NCBI RefSeq assembly: GCF_037975245.1
Contig: NC_092568.1
Span: forward strand, 6,176,501-6,240,500
Direction: 5' to 3'
DNA from: Apostichopus japonicus
Lineage: Eukaryota; Echinodermata; Holothuroidea; Aspidochirotida; Stichopodidae
Length of the DNA stretch: 64,000 nt
Under the pieces are notes generated by a model. That model searched no databases, had not been told where the DNA came from, and saw only the letters and a program-made list of their open reading frames with translations. A program made the position numbers and the translations under genes. Of the stretch, positions 48,261-60,742 are shown piece by piece; the first letter of the stretch is position 1; each line of letters opens with the position of its first letter.

Positions 48261-49295
48261 TGTCACGTGCGCTGTAACAATTTTGCTACAGCGTGACGTT
48301 ACAGCTGATATACACACAAACTTTTGCAATGTAGTGTCCTATTTCCAGACATAATTGAACCACCCCCCCCCCCTGGAACCAACCACTTAAAATGAGGTTG
48401 CCTTTAAAGTGATTTAGCTTTCAAATGTGAGATATCAGCTCACCTTCTTAAATGACTAATGAGAAACAATATAGACAGGGAAAATATAACACATATTAAT
48501 TATAGTTGACACCCTTTTTGAAAGCTGGTAGCACCATTCCAACTTCTTCATTCATCTCAGATACTGTATATACCTACATTTCCGGATATGCTATGTGATA
48601 TATGTTTATGGAACATAAATTGTCAAGTTATCTTTTAATCAAGTCATTTTTATGTTATATTCACATTATAAAATATTCGTAATTTTGTAATTGCCTGTTG
48701 TGTGTCACGCTGTAACGCTATGCTAATTTGAATTTTCATTTCATGATTAATGTATTTTTAACAAATTTCCACATCTAAGATCAAAGACTGATGGTAGTGA
48801 CCATCAGAACGATCTACTGTAAGTACCTTCAAAGCACCATTGAAACATGACAGTGTGCCGCTATACATCGACTTTGCATTGACATTTCAATTGTCACGCT
48901 GTAACGGTCACGCTGCAACGTTACATTGAGTAAGATTTTATTGCATATTTAAATTAATTGCCAAACAATTTTCACAAATTAGGTGTCATATAAGACATTG
49001 CAGAAAGCAACAAAAGAGTTTTCAATATGGTAGCTGTTTAAACTTCACAGAGTTTTGGGTATACATGTTTGTGCAAAAAACTCGTCCATTTGACGTCAAA
49101 CTGTAACAAGGATGATTTATTAATCATATTTCATAAATACGATAGATGGATCAATGATTCATAGTTAATTTTTATACCTGTTTATCAAGAACTAGTTATT
49201 TTGTATTATTTTACTGCTGATAAATAAATAACTAAGTCTTTGTGAAAGAACCATATGAATATTGAACAAGCCTTCTGATTGTCACACTGTAATGC
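48261..49295 (+). repeat. spaced GTCACGCTGTAACG-like motif
   Basis: The motif or close variants start at about 48261, 48703, 48892 (doubled), 49093 and 49278, with an inverted copy at about 48291. The later spacings are 185-201 bases. Sequence between motifs is too diverged to align by eye. Confidence 0.5.
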
Positions 49296-49313
49296 TTTGA
49301 ACTTGCCCCTAAG

Positions 49314-50467
49314 CATGGGCGGCGATCATGGGGGGGACGGGGGGGACATGTCCCCCCCCCCAATATTTTAGGTGGGGGGATATAGTATCTAATATCCCCC
49401 CCAATATTTGGTGGCATAGTTTTTTTTTTAGCATATTTTTTTTATGATATCGCTAGTAATTTCAAAATAGAAAATGCTTAGATGCAACTTACAAGGCCTG
49501 GGAAGTGCCATTTCCAGCGATCTGGGAGGCATTTTCGGCCAAAATTTTCTTCGTAATGAAATTTGGTTTGCCGATGAAAAAGGAAAATAGGGCTGCAGCA
49601 ACCATATTTAAAATATAAATATATATATATATATACATGGGCGGCGATCATTGGGGGGGGGGGGGGAATATACGGTAGTATTAAATAGTATACAAATAAT
49701 AAATGGTTATGAGTGCAATAGTGCAAATATTTCATGAGTTGAAAGATGGAATGTTCCATTCAACGAGGCGCAGCCGAGTTGAATGGAACATGGGGGGCGA
49801 AGGGTGGAGACCGCCCCCCCCCTCGACCATATTTGTTTGGTATTTTTTTATGATATCGAAGTTTTATAGTAGCCGACATAAGAGGTTTTAATATTTGTAC
49901 ACCAATAAATTAACTGTGTCTGAATTTTCGAAAATTCCTTGACCAACATTCTTCATCATACTTCCCTCTACTCGTGCAATTTTGACCGGTCTGTTAGGGA
50001 TTGAAGGGGGTTTTTCTATATTGGTTGTCCATAGATGAAATTTTGTGCAACATTATGGGTATGTTTTGAAGTGAATTTATTATTCAAATTCTGAACAAAT
50101 AATGGGCTTAAAACCTTGAAAGTGGGGCTGACGGGTATTGTGGGGCATTACGTAGAATTACCTACAAAAGCAATGATCCACAGGAGATGCGATGAGGTCG
50201 AACATGATGTGTGACTGGTGACTATCTTGAAAAAGGTTATGAATGAAAAAAACTATTGGGAAAAGCTTGGTTCTCAGGCAAAAGTGTACATCTGGTTGGT
50301 CATTTTCAAGCCCGAGAAGTGCCATTTCCGGTGATCTGGGGGCTATCAAAACCAGAAATTTTCTTGTACGCTGCGCGCCAACCAATGGTGGCGCTCCGCT
50401 TAGATAGTAATTCGCCTGCACCCAAGCAAATGTCCCCCCCAATATTTGAAACAAATCGCCGCCCCTG
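49314..50467. mobile_element. hAT-like 1.15-kb non-autonomous element, exact 8-bp target-site duplication
   Basis: The left end is CATGGGCGGCGAT and the complement of the right end is CAGGGGCGGCGAT. Both flanks are cccctaag (49306-49313 and 50468-50475). A second left-end copy, CATGGGCGGCGATCATTGGG, begins at 49636, so a second element is nested inside. Two interior blocks (about 49477-49560 and 50280-50415) match, in reverse, the core of the 56917-57225 element. A 14-bp stem hairpin sits at 49751-49791. No transposase frame. Confidence 0.85.
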
Positions 50468-50616
50468 CCCCTAAGCAAAGACATGCCATTGAGTTTACTA
50501 CAGGTACTGTAGTTGTTTGGTGGAATTATAATTGTTTTGCACTTTGACAAGAGTTGACGCTCGAAATGCTTTATCACCTCTGTACACCATTAATAACAAA
50601 TAAGATACATTTTCAT

Positions 50617-50661
<45 letters not shown>

Positions 50662-52529
50662 GTGCATATCCAGGTGGGAGGGGCGTCTGGAGAGCCCCCC
50701 ACCCCCTCCCCCCTTAAAAAAGGGAAAAAGAAAAAAGGAAGAAGCAAAATGGGGAAGGCAAACAAATGGGAAAGGAGGAAAAGAAAAGAATGGGGGAAGG
50801 GGAAAGAAAATAGGATAAAGAGGTCAATTATATGATCATTAGGTAATTTAACATGATGGTTGTATAGATTAACTACATGATCATCATGGTATCAAAGGGG
50901 AATATATAGCGGTGAGTCATATACGGATGGTGCTAATATCTGTACTAAACCATATAGCTTCTATTACAGGGAAACTGTGCAGGCCCCTGGACCCAAGACC
51001 ACCATGCGCAAAGCAAGAGTTAACAAAACAGACAGTCTCCTGATGGTCTCCTCTTTAAAAGTCACTGAGAACCCTCCTTTTACTAAAAGCTGTATTCACC
51101 ACTGAAACTAAGGGTGTACAGTATATTTATGGATCTTATATTTGGGGTAGGAGTGCACTGCCTTTGAAACCATTTTAGACTTTTGACATTCAAAAGAACT
51201 GAAAACTTTACAGCGTTTTGGAAGAGTTAAAAGCAGTCGCGTACTAAGCTTGGACAGAGGGGAAATCTGCCCGGCTACCAAAGTCAAAGTCATGAGTGGC
51301 AACTTTTCCGTGCCCTATATATATATATATATATATATACTGCTGAAGAAAGAACTTGGGGAGTTCTTGTTTTAATTCCAATCTGTTCGTTCATAGATCA
51401 TTGAAATTGATTTCTGAAAGGGTTACATTTATATAGGACAAATGGATTCAATAGTAAGTTGATCCTGCCTCCCCCACCCACCCAGGCTTCCCCACCCACC
51501 CAGGCCCCCCCCCCCCAAAAGAAAAAAAGATGGGGACAGGGCCACTCATTGAGGTAACAAAAATCCAAACATGTTCTGTAGCAGATTATGAAGAGACATT
51601 GAAAGTTCCCCAGCATCTTACTCCATAATGATCAAAATTGCACTATGTCACATAAATGAGAAACAAAATTCAACTTGAAGATTCTTTGAATGGGCAACAT
51701 TCGATATCATCATTTTCAATATGTCCTTTACTGTTATTCTGTGATACACATGGAAGTGTAATTTTTTGTGAATTTTCTCATGAAATTTTGATGATACAAG
51801 ACAAAATATCCAGTATATGTGTGAATGGCTAACAATTGATTCTTATATTGACATTTTTTCCATCAAAACCCCTATTCTACTGAAATTCAAATCCGTTTGG
51901 TGTTCACATAAACAATGCAAATAAGGTCATGACCATCGATATTTACCTAGTGGCCGTGAAATACCCCAATCAAGAAATTCATGAGCCTATTCTTTGATCT
52001 CCTTTAATAATGCATGCTTTCATGATTTATTTTAAGCCGAAACGAGTCTACTTCCATGACAAAATTGTTTTACAGCAAAACGTATATGCAGTAAATATAT
52101 ATATTTTTTGAAGTTGAAATTGCTGGTTATATTCTAACTCTAATACCAGTATCAAAGTTCAATATAGTTATAAGAACTGAATGGTTAATTTGGCATTACA
52201 CTGATGAAAACAAAAAAAAGCCTACATACCCACTTGTTTTGACACATTCCTTGAAAAATAACAGCTTCTAGCTTGCAGGTACATTGAGAGTAAAAGTACT
52301 GTAGTGTGGTACTTCTTAAGCCAGTAGTGTATACCAAAAGCTACAATGACACGTACAGTAGGACTACTAAATAGTCCACTGAGGTTGGTCATGACATTTC
52401 CTTTCATTGAAATATGAAGTAAGAACATCCTGCACAGGCCTGGCAGAAGATCATTAAAACTAATGAGAGTTAATCAGCTGGCAAATAAACAAAACAAACA
52501 CTGTAAAAGTGAGAGATATAAAGTGAGAT
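50468..52529. other. intronic sequence of FEZ; microsatellites only
   Basis: (TA)n tracts at about 50622-50658 and 51317-51340, an A/G-rich tract near 50715-50815 and a C/T tract near 51470-51515. No supported exon. Confidence 0.4.
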
Positions 52530-53060
52530 ATAAAGTACTGTACCAAGTTACTGGTCCCAATATTATTGTGGAGGTAAGTACAGTATGTGTGTTTTCCCTA
52601 ACCACTGACCATACCATTTGAGGGCGCTATTCACAATAGCCCTTCATCAAAATTAGTGTGTATTTAGAGTGTTTTATGTTTTCTCCACACAAAAAGACAC
52701 AATGAGAAAACATACATAATTTTTGGCACCATGCATATTCATGAAGATGATCACTCAGAAGATGGGAAAATAGGGTTCTATAGGTTGTAAATTGTGGGAC
52801 CAGGCAGTGGTCCCACAATTGCTATTGCTGTCCCACATTTCTAGATGTGTTTTCAGTCACTGGTTCCACAATTAATGTAAAGGTGAGTACACACACACAG
52901 TACACAAACAGACATTGTACACAAACAGACACACACATTGTATACAAACAGACACACACATTGTACACAAACAGACACACACATTGTACATAAACAGACA
53001 CTGTACACAAACAGACACTACACGAACAGACACTGTACACACACACACAAATGTGTGTAC
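52530..53060 (+). repeat. inverted relatives of the 37-kb repeats
   Basis: CCAAGTTACTGGTCCCAATA (about 52543) is the exact complement of sequence at about 37350-37370. TGTGGGACCAGGCAGTGGTCCCACA forms a local inverted repeat at about 52793-52818. A CAGACACACACATTGTA-type array follows (52890-53050). Confidence 0.75.
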
Positions 53061-53929
53061 TCTCTACTGGTTCAATGACATCTTTTGACACCTAATACAG
53101 TATAAAGAAACACGTAACTCCATTAATAAGGTCTGTCTTAATTAAAAAATTTACCACCACTGTCGCCAATGATCCATCAAGGTTATTAACTTATTAAACA
53201 TTTAGTAAGAAATTAATTTTTTTTACGGTGCTAAAAGTCCTGCCTTTTAGTGGTGATATCACGAAGCAGTTAATTAGATTTGGTCTTTTTAGTTAGAACT
53301 TTTCACTGGACAAAATAAAAGGAAGGTTATACTGAAGGGGATCAAAGTTTATGTTCATCAGACTTTTTCTTTAACCAATCAAAATTACCTAGCATAAAGG
53401 ACATGATGCAATGTAGCTTAAACATATTTGTCAAATGAAACCTTTCACACAAACACAATAGAACTACTAAATTGAATAAATTAATTAGTTGAAGAACCTT
53501 TAATGATAAAACAGTCAGAAAAATCAAGAGAATGACCACTAATGAAATGTCATACATTTGTGTACTACAAAGAGCAGGCTTTGCATACATTTTGTAATCA
53601 GCATGTTAATCTTGATAATTCATAATATGAATCAAGCATTTCTCTTTAGGTTGGTATTTTAATATATGAAATTCCCATTGAAACAACATAAAGCAGCAAT
53701 AGAGTGTACATGCCTGCATAAACAAATGAAATGTGAATTTCAAGGTCAGCTTACAAATCCAACACTAGCTAAGTGTGTATAATTACGGATGGTCTTAAAC
53801 CTGTGCATATCATGGCCTTCTTACTGCATTCATTGTAGTCACTTCTCATGCAGAAGGAAGTGCCAGGTCAAGAAATATTAAGATCAATTAGCATCACGAG
53901 AGGTAAACCTGATGTATCTATGACACCTT

Positions 53930-54480
53930 AATATGTTTCAGCAATGCAAGAAACCAGTATATTTTGTGGGTATTCCTGATGTATCTATGATTATCTATGA
54001 TGTATCTATGATCAGCAATGCAAAATACCAGGTTATTATGTGGGTAGTCCTGATGCTTATGATCAGCAATGCAAGAAACCAAGTTATGATGTGGTTATTC
54101 CTGATTTATATATGATTATCTCAATATGATCAGAAATGCAGGACCCCAGGTTATTATGTGGGTATTCCTGATGTATCTATGATTATCTTAATATGATCAG
54201 CAATGCAAAATACCAGGTTATTATGTGGGTATTCCTGATGTACAGTATATTATCAGCAATGCAAGAAATCAGTTTATTTTGTAGGTATTCCTGATGTATC
54301 TATGATCAGCAATGCAAAATATCAGGTTATTATGTGGTTATTCCTGATGTATCTATGATTATCTCAATATGATCAGCAATGCAAGAAACCAGGTTATTAA
54401 GTGGGTATTCCTGATGTATCTATTACATCTTAACATGATCAGCAATGCAAGAAACCAGACTATTATGAGGGAAGTTCCTG
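53930..54480 (+). repeat. 50-75-bp degenerate tandem repeat, about 9 copies
   Basis: GATCAGCAATGCAAGAAACC, then AGGTTATTATGTGGGTATTC, then CTGATGTATCTATGATTATC recurs from 53937 to about 54470 with variable unit length caused by loss of parts. Confidence 0.88.
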
Positions 54481-55249
54481 ACAGACAAAGAATTAAGTGT
54501 CCATCCACTTACATCTTCATGCAAGCCTGTACAAGTAAACCTGAAGACCGTACAGACACAGTATCTGCATCTTTCAACATTTGATTGTCTGCTATGTATC
54601 CAGATTAACGACTAATTTACAAATACCCACAGGCAGACTAGGGTAATGTAGGGTAATAAGGTGTTCTTTATTAGATTGGGTGATGACTAAATGCCATGAA
54701 ATCAAATGACTGATTCTGCAATATATACACTGAGGATACTGGCCTTAGAAAACAGATGGAATATCCTAATAAATGATATGGTTACCTTATATAAAACATT
54801 TCATTTTTATCATCCTTGAAGGTGAAAGTGAGATGAGGATAGAATAATTAAGGGCAAATTTGATGGGTGTAAAGGAAGGTACAATGGTCATCTGACTAGG
54901 ACAAATGCATAAACTTGCTAATTTACATAAACATGCTAATTTACCTTATTACACCAAACAAAATATTCATCACATTGTTTGTTTCCAAACAAAGCAAAGA
55001 CATCTCTGTCGGAAATGCAAGGAGATATTCTGAACTTCAGAAGACTGATTCACCTTAATAAATATTGGGTACTTCCACTTGCACATGCTGTATAACTGGT
55101 TAACTATGACTGTAGAGTGACCATAATTGCATACATAAAGATAGCTAACTGGCCAAGACACCAGTACATTTGGTAACTTCCTGTTTGATAACAGCCATGA
55201 TGATTTGAGGCCTCATCAGTGAGTCTCTTATGAATGGCTGACTACTTAC

Positions 55250-55315
55250 CCTTGAGAATGTAGTTGGTCAACAAGTCTGGTACTTCCTTGCTATCTACAT
55301 CTATAGCTCTTAAAA
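55250..55315 (-). CDS. FEZ: FEZ family protein, exon encoding the ILRA...YILK block
   Basis: The acceptor TTTTGCTTGACAG and donor AAGG|GTAAGTAG bound a 66-base exon. With the A carried from the exon ending at 58732 it reads ILRAIDVDSKEVPDLLTNYI and LK, aligning closely with the conserved block ILRAMKED...LLTDYILK near the C-terminus of FEZ1/FEZ2. It enters after one base of the Ile codon and leaves after one base of the Val codon, matching its neighbours exactly. Confidence 0.9.
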
Positions 55316-56908
55316 CTGTCAAGCAAAAGAAAAGAGAAGAAGATTAATTCACAAACATTTTTACATCAAAATAAAACAATGATCAATGGAAAACTATTGC
55401 CAAACTTTATGTGATATGTAACACTCACATAATTTGATTGCTGAGTTAGATTTACATGAAGCAAGATGAATCATTTCGCATTTTAGATTTACATCTGAGG
55501 AATCTACAGCAGTCCTGGGTACAGTGAGTCAGATTATTATTATTAACCAACCACTTTATAGCTCTAACTCAATGTCCAGATTAACATTCCAACACCTGTG
55601 ATTAATCTGCAGAGTAAACCTTGACCAATGTCAGAACAAATTCATCCTGTAATATAGTAACAAGGACTGATGTAGCATTGTACTACTATTACCTATAATT
55701 ATTCTAGAGCCATAAAAACCAAAGCACCAGCTTGCTTTTTGAATCAAGAGAATTCTGCATAAAGTGAAGATCACAATAGTTGTAGAGTTATGCATGCAAT
55801 AAGTCCTACAACAAGATATTGAACATGTGATAATACACACCTGTGCCAGACACCTCTGCATAATGAATTTATTAATTCTGTTTTCTCACAAGTAAATATA
55901 CTGAGAACACAAATCCACTTTGAAATTGTGAAGCCATGCTGGCCTGACGTGCTAAAATGCAGACAATTTCACAGTTGACATGTTAACTGAATTCAAAGTT
56001 CATTCTGTAGTAATTAGTTGACACCAGACTGGCAAACATCATCACCTGGGATCATTTCAATGGGAGGAGGAGGGTTAGGAAGTACTTGTGGTGTATTTAC
56101 TGGTTGCCATGAAGATCTGCTTTTGCCTTCTAATATTTCATCTTGATGCTCAACTCATCAAAAAATTGATATGAGAGTGGAAAAAAAAGTAGATCAAATA
56201 CTGTACGAGGAATGGAGCTGTTGAGATTTCTACCTTTTGTGGCGGACTGAGAAGTGATAATTTACAGAGACAGAGGAAGCCCAAACTTTGTGAATTATAA
56301 GGTTTGTAAGTCCTGAGATATCACCTTATCATCTGAATCTCCTCTAGACATCACCTAAATAATTACTGATGATAAAACATCCACTGCATCCTGCACTGAA
56401 GGGTCTCTTGGTTAACGCCAATAGAAATGACATAATCCTCATACCTTGGCTAAATATTGAATGCAATCATTCACAACTTCTTTTATTAACCGTGCTGCAA
56501 TCTTGATTCTAACAGATCCTTTATTGTGCACTATTTTCAGTACCTTAAGCCTTTTAAGATGCATTAACCCTTCACTCTCCTTTCTTATGCTATTTCTTAA
56601 ATATTTACAGTAGTTTTCTATATCTCTTAGTCTTCCATACCCCTGTTCATAAACATTTTATAGTTATATTGGTGATAAATAAATAAATGATATGAAATGA
56701 AATGAAATATCAAGTCTTATCACATCCAATTATCCACACCCTCACTGGGAATTACCCATAGGAAATGTTCTTGTTTGTCAAGGATATTTGCGTAGGAAGT
56801 GCGTTCTTTTGTTCATGGAAATGCCCTTTCTATATGATATATCCCACAGTTCAGTCTAACTGTGATAAATTAGTTGGCTTTATCAGGATAAATTGTGAAT
56901 ATGCATAA
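55316..56908. other. intronic sequence of FEZ; no gene recognised
   Basis: AT-rich sequence with no supported exon or repeat array. Sequence with short frames on both strands was judged random. Confidence 0.4.
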
Positions 56909-56916
56909 AGGTAGTT

Positions 56917-57225
56917 CAGGCGCGTAGCCAGGAATTTGCCAAGGGAGGGGTGAAAATATAGGCAAACTATCAGAGCCGTATATACGGCATTGCAAACTAT
57001 TTAAGCGTAGCGCCACCATGGGTTGGCGCGAAGCGTACAAGAAAATTTTGGCTGAAAATGCCTCCCAGATCGCTGGAAATGGCACTTCCCAGGCCTTGTA
57101 AGTTGCATCTTAGCATTTTCTCTTTTGAAATTACTAGCGATATCATAAAAACATTAAAAAAAATTAAAAATATGCTCAAGGGGGGGCGGCTGCCCCCTTC
57201 GCCCCCTCCCTTGGCTACGCGCCTG
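56917..57225. mobile_element. hAT-like MITE, 309 bp, exact 8-bp target-site duplication
   Basis: Terminal inverted repeats CAGGCGCGTAGCCA are perfect at both ends, and the flanks are aggtagtt at 56909-56916 and 57226-57233. The core contains GCGCCACCATGGGTTGGCGC, a small imperfect palindrome, and TGGAAATGGCACTTCCCAGG. The core recurs in the elements at 4269-4916 and, reversed, 49314-50467, so this is the most complete reference copy in the window. Confidence 0.92.
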
Positions 57226-57610
57226 AGGTAGTTTCAGACATGTCTACCAACAGTTATTAGTAGCTATGGGCTACTGTATCTTCAGCTCTTCAAGAGTGAA
57301 ATGATGAACTCAAGACCAGATACAGTAGCTGGTAGAATGTATGACCAGACCTTAAGATGGACAAAAACACTGCTCAAGAAATGACATTCAGATTAAAAAT
57401 GCTGGTTATCATAAATCATGATTCATCAATTTATCAAGGTGTGGAAAGAATACCAGCAATTGGAAAATTAAAAGCCATTTTTTATCCCCTTCCCTGCTTT
57501 AACTGGTCTCCATTTTCCTTTCTACCTCAATTAACTCCAGGAAAACTTGGCTCCTGGAAGTCCTGGTGTTATCAAGCATTAGAAATCCCTGTAATCATTG
57601 TTCCTCTTCG

Positions 57611-58067
57611 AGGTGCTTTTACACTAGCTCCTAGATCATTTCTCAATGGAGTATGGATTGAGCCAGATGCATTTACACTTGAGTCGTACTCTGATCCTCC
57701 CATGCTATTCACCAGATGTTGGTAAAAACATCAGATTGGATACCTGTCATGCACAACCGCGGATCGCTTAGTACGTGTACTAGGTATATGGTCACCATAG
57801 GGTGACAATACTATGCTATGCACGCCACAAATGCACTCAATCTACATAGGATTTAGCACATGCATGATACAGGACTGTAATTTCATGTGAGAATGCATGT
57901 GACGTAATGAGGTCACCGGATATCTCAGGTCACTGTTGAGGCAGGAGTGTTTACATTACAAAATTGATCTTGATGCCCAGATCAGATCCTGGTCTCGGCC
58001 AGCATCAGAATAGGAGGATCAGATCCTGACTTTGAGATCTGACCCAGATCCAGTGTAAAAGCACCCT
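57611..58067. mobile_element. 457-bp inverted-repeat element (MITE-like)
   Basis: The left end AGGTGCTTTTACACT and right end AGTGTAAAAGCACCCT are inverted. Subterminal TGATCCTCC (about 57694) and GGAGGATCA (about 58014) form a second inverted pair. No clear target duplication was seen, so boundaries may be off by some bases. An open frame at 57357-57725 runs across the left end and is not credible. Confidence 0.65.
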
Positions 58068-58731
58068 AAAGTTTATAATGCTTGAAGTTTTGTGCAAGGA
58101 AGAGTTCACCTAAATACATTTGGTGAAAACAATGGCAAACATCAAGACATTTTTAAAAATTTGCTTTCAAAATTTCACAGTAAGCTTCTCCCATTATGAA
58201 CATCTATTTGATACTAGCAGTCTGTGTTGGCAGAAATCTTTTGTAGAATTATAATAAGTAGTGCAATGTATTCCAAGTCCACTCTGTGGAACTGAAACCC
58301 TAGAACTCACCACCTGTAGGTTGAGAGAACCTCATGAAAATGTGGGATTGAATAAACTTCTGTAAATTCATTGGTGGTGTCATTGGGATTGGTGATGTCA
58401 TTTGGATTGGTGGGTGACAATATGATCAGTGTTAGCCGAGTGGAGACTTGTGATCATATGATCCATAACATTGTAGCACTGTTATAGCATTACTGGAGTT
58501 TATTATGTACATGTAAGTTATAGGAGACATAAACCCAATCATCACAATTAATCTATATTATAGAGATGTAGTACTATTGGGAGGCATTGTGAGATATGAA
58601 AAGCTTGACATTATGATGAATCTACATTACCGAATTAACTACTAACGAAGAAATGCAACAACCCAAAACAGTTAGAGATTATCAAGGTTTAATCGTTATA
58701 GATGTAAGGCAGGCCCACCAGCGTAACTTAC

Positions 58732-58807
58732 TCTTTGTTAACATTCTCAGGGTTTCTATATCTGGAGGTCCGTCTCCTTTGTTGTAAGGTATCCTCGTCG
58801 TTAAATA
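58732..58807 (-). CDS. FEZ: FEZ family protein, exon encoding the YLTTxIPY block
   Basis: The acceptor CTTTTGATAG precedes TATTTAACG; the 76-base exon reads YLTTRIPYNKGDGPPDIETL then RMLTK, and ends AAAGA|GTAAGT. It aligns with the highly conserved YLTTVIPYEKK...PPSVEDLQ.LTK segment of FEZ1/FEZ2. It starts in phase 0 after the exon ending at 60450 and ends after the first base of an Ile codon completed at 55315. Confidence 0.92.
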
Positions 58808-60224
58808 CTATCAAAAGAAGAAATAACGATAAACACAAATTACAAACGATTAGTGAAAACTGAATCATGAAACCTACCGAAATAAATAAGGTCATGAACC
58901 AGCCATCAAATCATTCAGTGGTTCGTTAATCACGTTTGTTGTTGCTTTTAAAATTCTAACAAATGAGAAACTACCATGTGAACCAGTTAAGCATGAAACA
59001 GCTGTATAAATCTAAACAGGTCATTAATGAGTATAACAGCAACCAACAACCGCAATTAGACCAATCTTTTCATGCATTTCCTTGACCTATAAATACTTTC
59101 TTATTCTGAACAGTAATCACACAGACCCTATCATAAACACCTGTGTGTGCCCCTCCCACAACCCTACCACCCCCTTACCCTCCAAATGGCACAATAAGTG
59201 TCCTATTAATTAGCCAAACTAAGCATGTCTCCTAATGCTGTATGTATAAACCACAATCATACTAAATACAACAATTTATATTTTGCACAGCATTTATCTG
59301 TAATATTTCACTGCCATGTGGCAACATCATTTTCCATGCATGAGGATTAATAAATGCTTCAATGGAGGAGGGAACCAGCCGCTGTCACAACTTTCTCACT
59401 TTCTCACCGGCAAAGGGCAAGCTCTGCTCTCACTAGTTCCGAGAAGATGAGATTTAGGAATGAGGTGTTTATTAGCATCATGAGAAGATAGAGGGAAACC
59501 AAACCAATGAATTATCCGACCAGACATAATAAACCATACCAATGTCACAGCTACCTCTAATAAATGCCTGATCGATGGGAACCTTGATTAACTTCAAGAA
59601 AAGAGCCCCGGTGTGAAACAAGTTTTCTACATATTTTGATGAATGGGGACCGAGCGAGGGGAGTTCATCAAACTCATCGACAGGAGATCACAAAAAGATA
59701 AGATTCCAGCGGCAGTAGGCTGCAGTAGATACATAACATATTATGTATTGTGGAAACCAGATATCATGATCAACAACTACACATCAACAAATGTCGGTAT
59801 ATCTTCAAACTTAAAAAAACGCAAAAACAAGATTAAAATGAAGCTAGACATTATTATCATAGAAGATAGCAAGGGATTGAGGGTTTGAAGGAAACTAAAG
59901 CTATAGATATATTACAAACATATTGCTAAATTTGCTTTTGCTAAATTTGGTTTTCAGTCAATATTGTAAGGCTATTTTCTGTTTTTTTCAGCAAACAATA
60001 TTCTAATACATAATAAATAATTTACAATTATATGCAAGCCTACAACAGTTAATTGGAAGATACAGACATGGCCATAAGCAAACAGCTGCTGAAAACAGTG
60101 CCATTTGGGTTTGGATCCAAGATTTACCCCTGGCCCTTTCCCTTATGTTCACACAATACCAAATTCCTCCTCAAAACTATCTTTGCATTGATACACACTC
60201 CTTCCTAACCCTTAACACTCCTTC
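58808..60224. other. intronic sequence of FEZ; no further exon found
   Basis: FEZ proteins carry an FSMEGISN-type segment between the coiled coil and YLTT. I could not find an exon for it here, and the phases of the flanking exons permit direct joining. Confidence 0.4.
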
Positions 60225-60449
60225 CTTCCCCTTATACTCACTTAACACTCCAACAAAGCCAGTTTTCCCAACCCATTCTTACCCTTGAGAGAACCCTGCT
60301 TTCATCCTCCCTCCCTCCCCTTCTATTCATACCGACAAACCCAGGTTCCACCAACCCATTATTGCCCTGGCTCTGTCCCTCCTGTTTTCTTCCTCCCTCC
60401 CTCCCTCCCTCCCTCCCTCCCTCCCCTCCCCCCTTCTATTCATACTTAC
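60225..60449 (-). repeat. degenerate copies of the FEZ exon/intron junction
   Basis: Just past the donor at 60449 lie two further copies of the exon end and early intron: one (about 60297-60370) still reads GNNGLVEPGF, like the exon's GKNGLVEPGY, with GTCGGT where the donor is GTAAGT. The next (about 60225-60291) reads KGKNGLGKLA. A (GGGA)n tract (60393-60428) separates them. Confidence 0.65.
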
Positions 60450-60742
60450 ATAGCCAGGTTCCACTAATCCATTCTTGCCCTTGATTCTGCTGATGAGTCC
60501 AAGTCCAGCTAATCCTCCAGGACTACTGCCATCACCCTTTCCTTTCCCTTTGCCATTTTTTCCCTTTATTTTATTTTGTACGCTAAGGAGAGAGGCAATA
60601 AACATGTTCTTCATCTCCTTCTCGTCCTCCATCTCCTCCCGTAGAGCCAGCTGCTGGACCAAAATTTCAGAAAACTCTCTAAAAGTGTTGTCCAATTCTT
60701 CCAACAGTTCATTCAGCTGGGCTAGATCCATCTCTTTTAAAG
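60450..60742 (-). CDS. FEZ: FEZ1/FEZ2 (UNC-76) family protein, coiled-coil exon
   Basis: FEZ proteins are cytoplasmic adaptors that link cargo to kinesin-1 and support axon growth and autophagy-related transport. This 293-base exon begins after the acceptor TTCTTCTTTGGTCAG and ends GGCTAT|GTAAGT in phase 0. It reads LKEMDLAQLNELLEELD and then a heptad-rich acidic helix with FSEILVQQLALREEM and EKEMKNMF, matching the conserved coiled coil of FEZ (ELVQQLARRDELEFEKEVKN in human). A lysine/glycine-rich linker (KGKNGKGKGKG) follows. The exon needs one base from an upstream exon, so the N-terminal half of the gene lies to the right, not identified before the window edge. Confidence 0.92.

Noticed and set aside
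57357-57725. 122-codon plus-strand frame
   Set aside because: It runs into the inverted-repeat element at 57611 and shows no domain or splice context.
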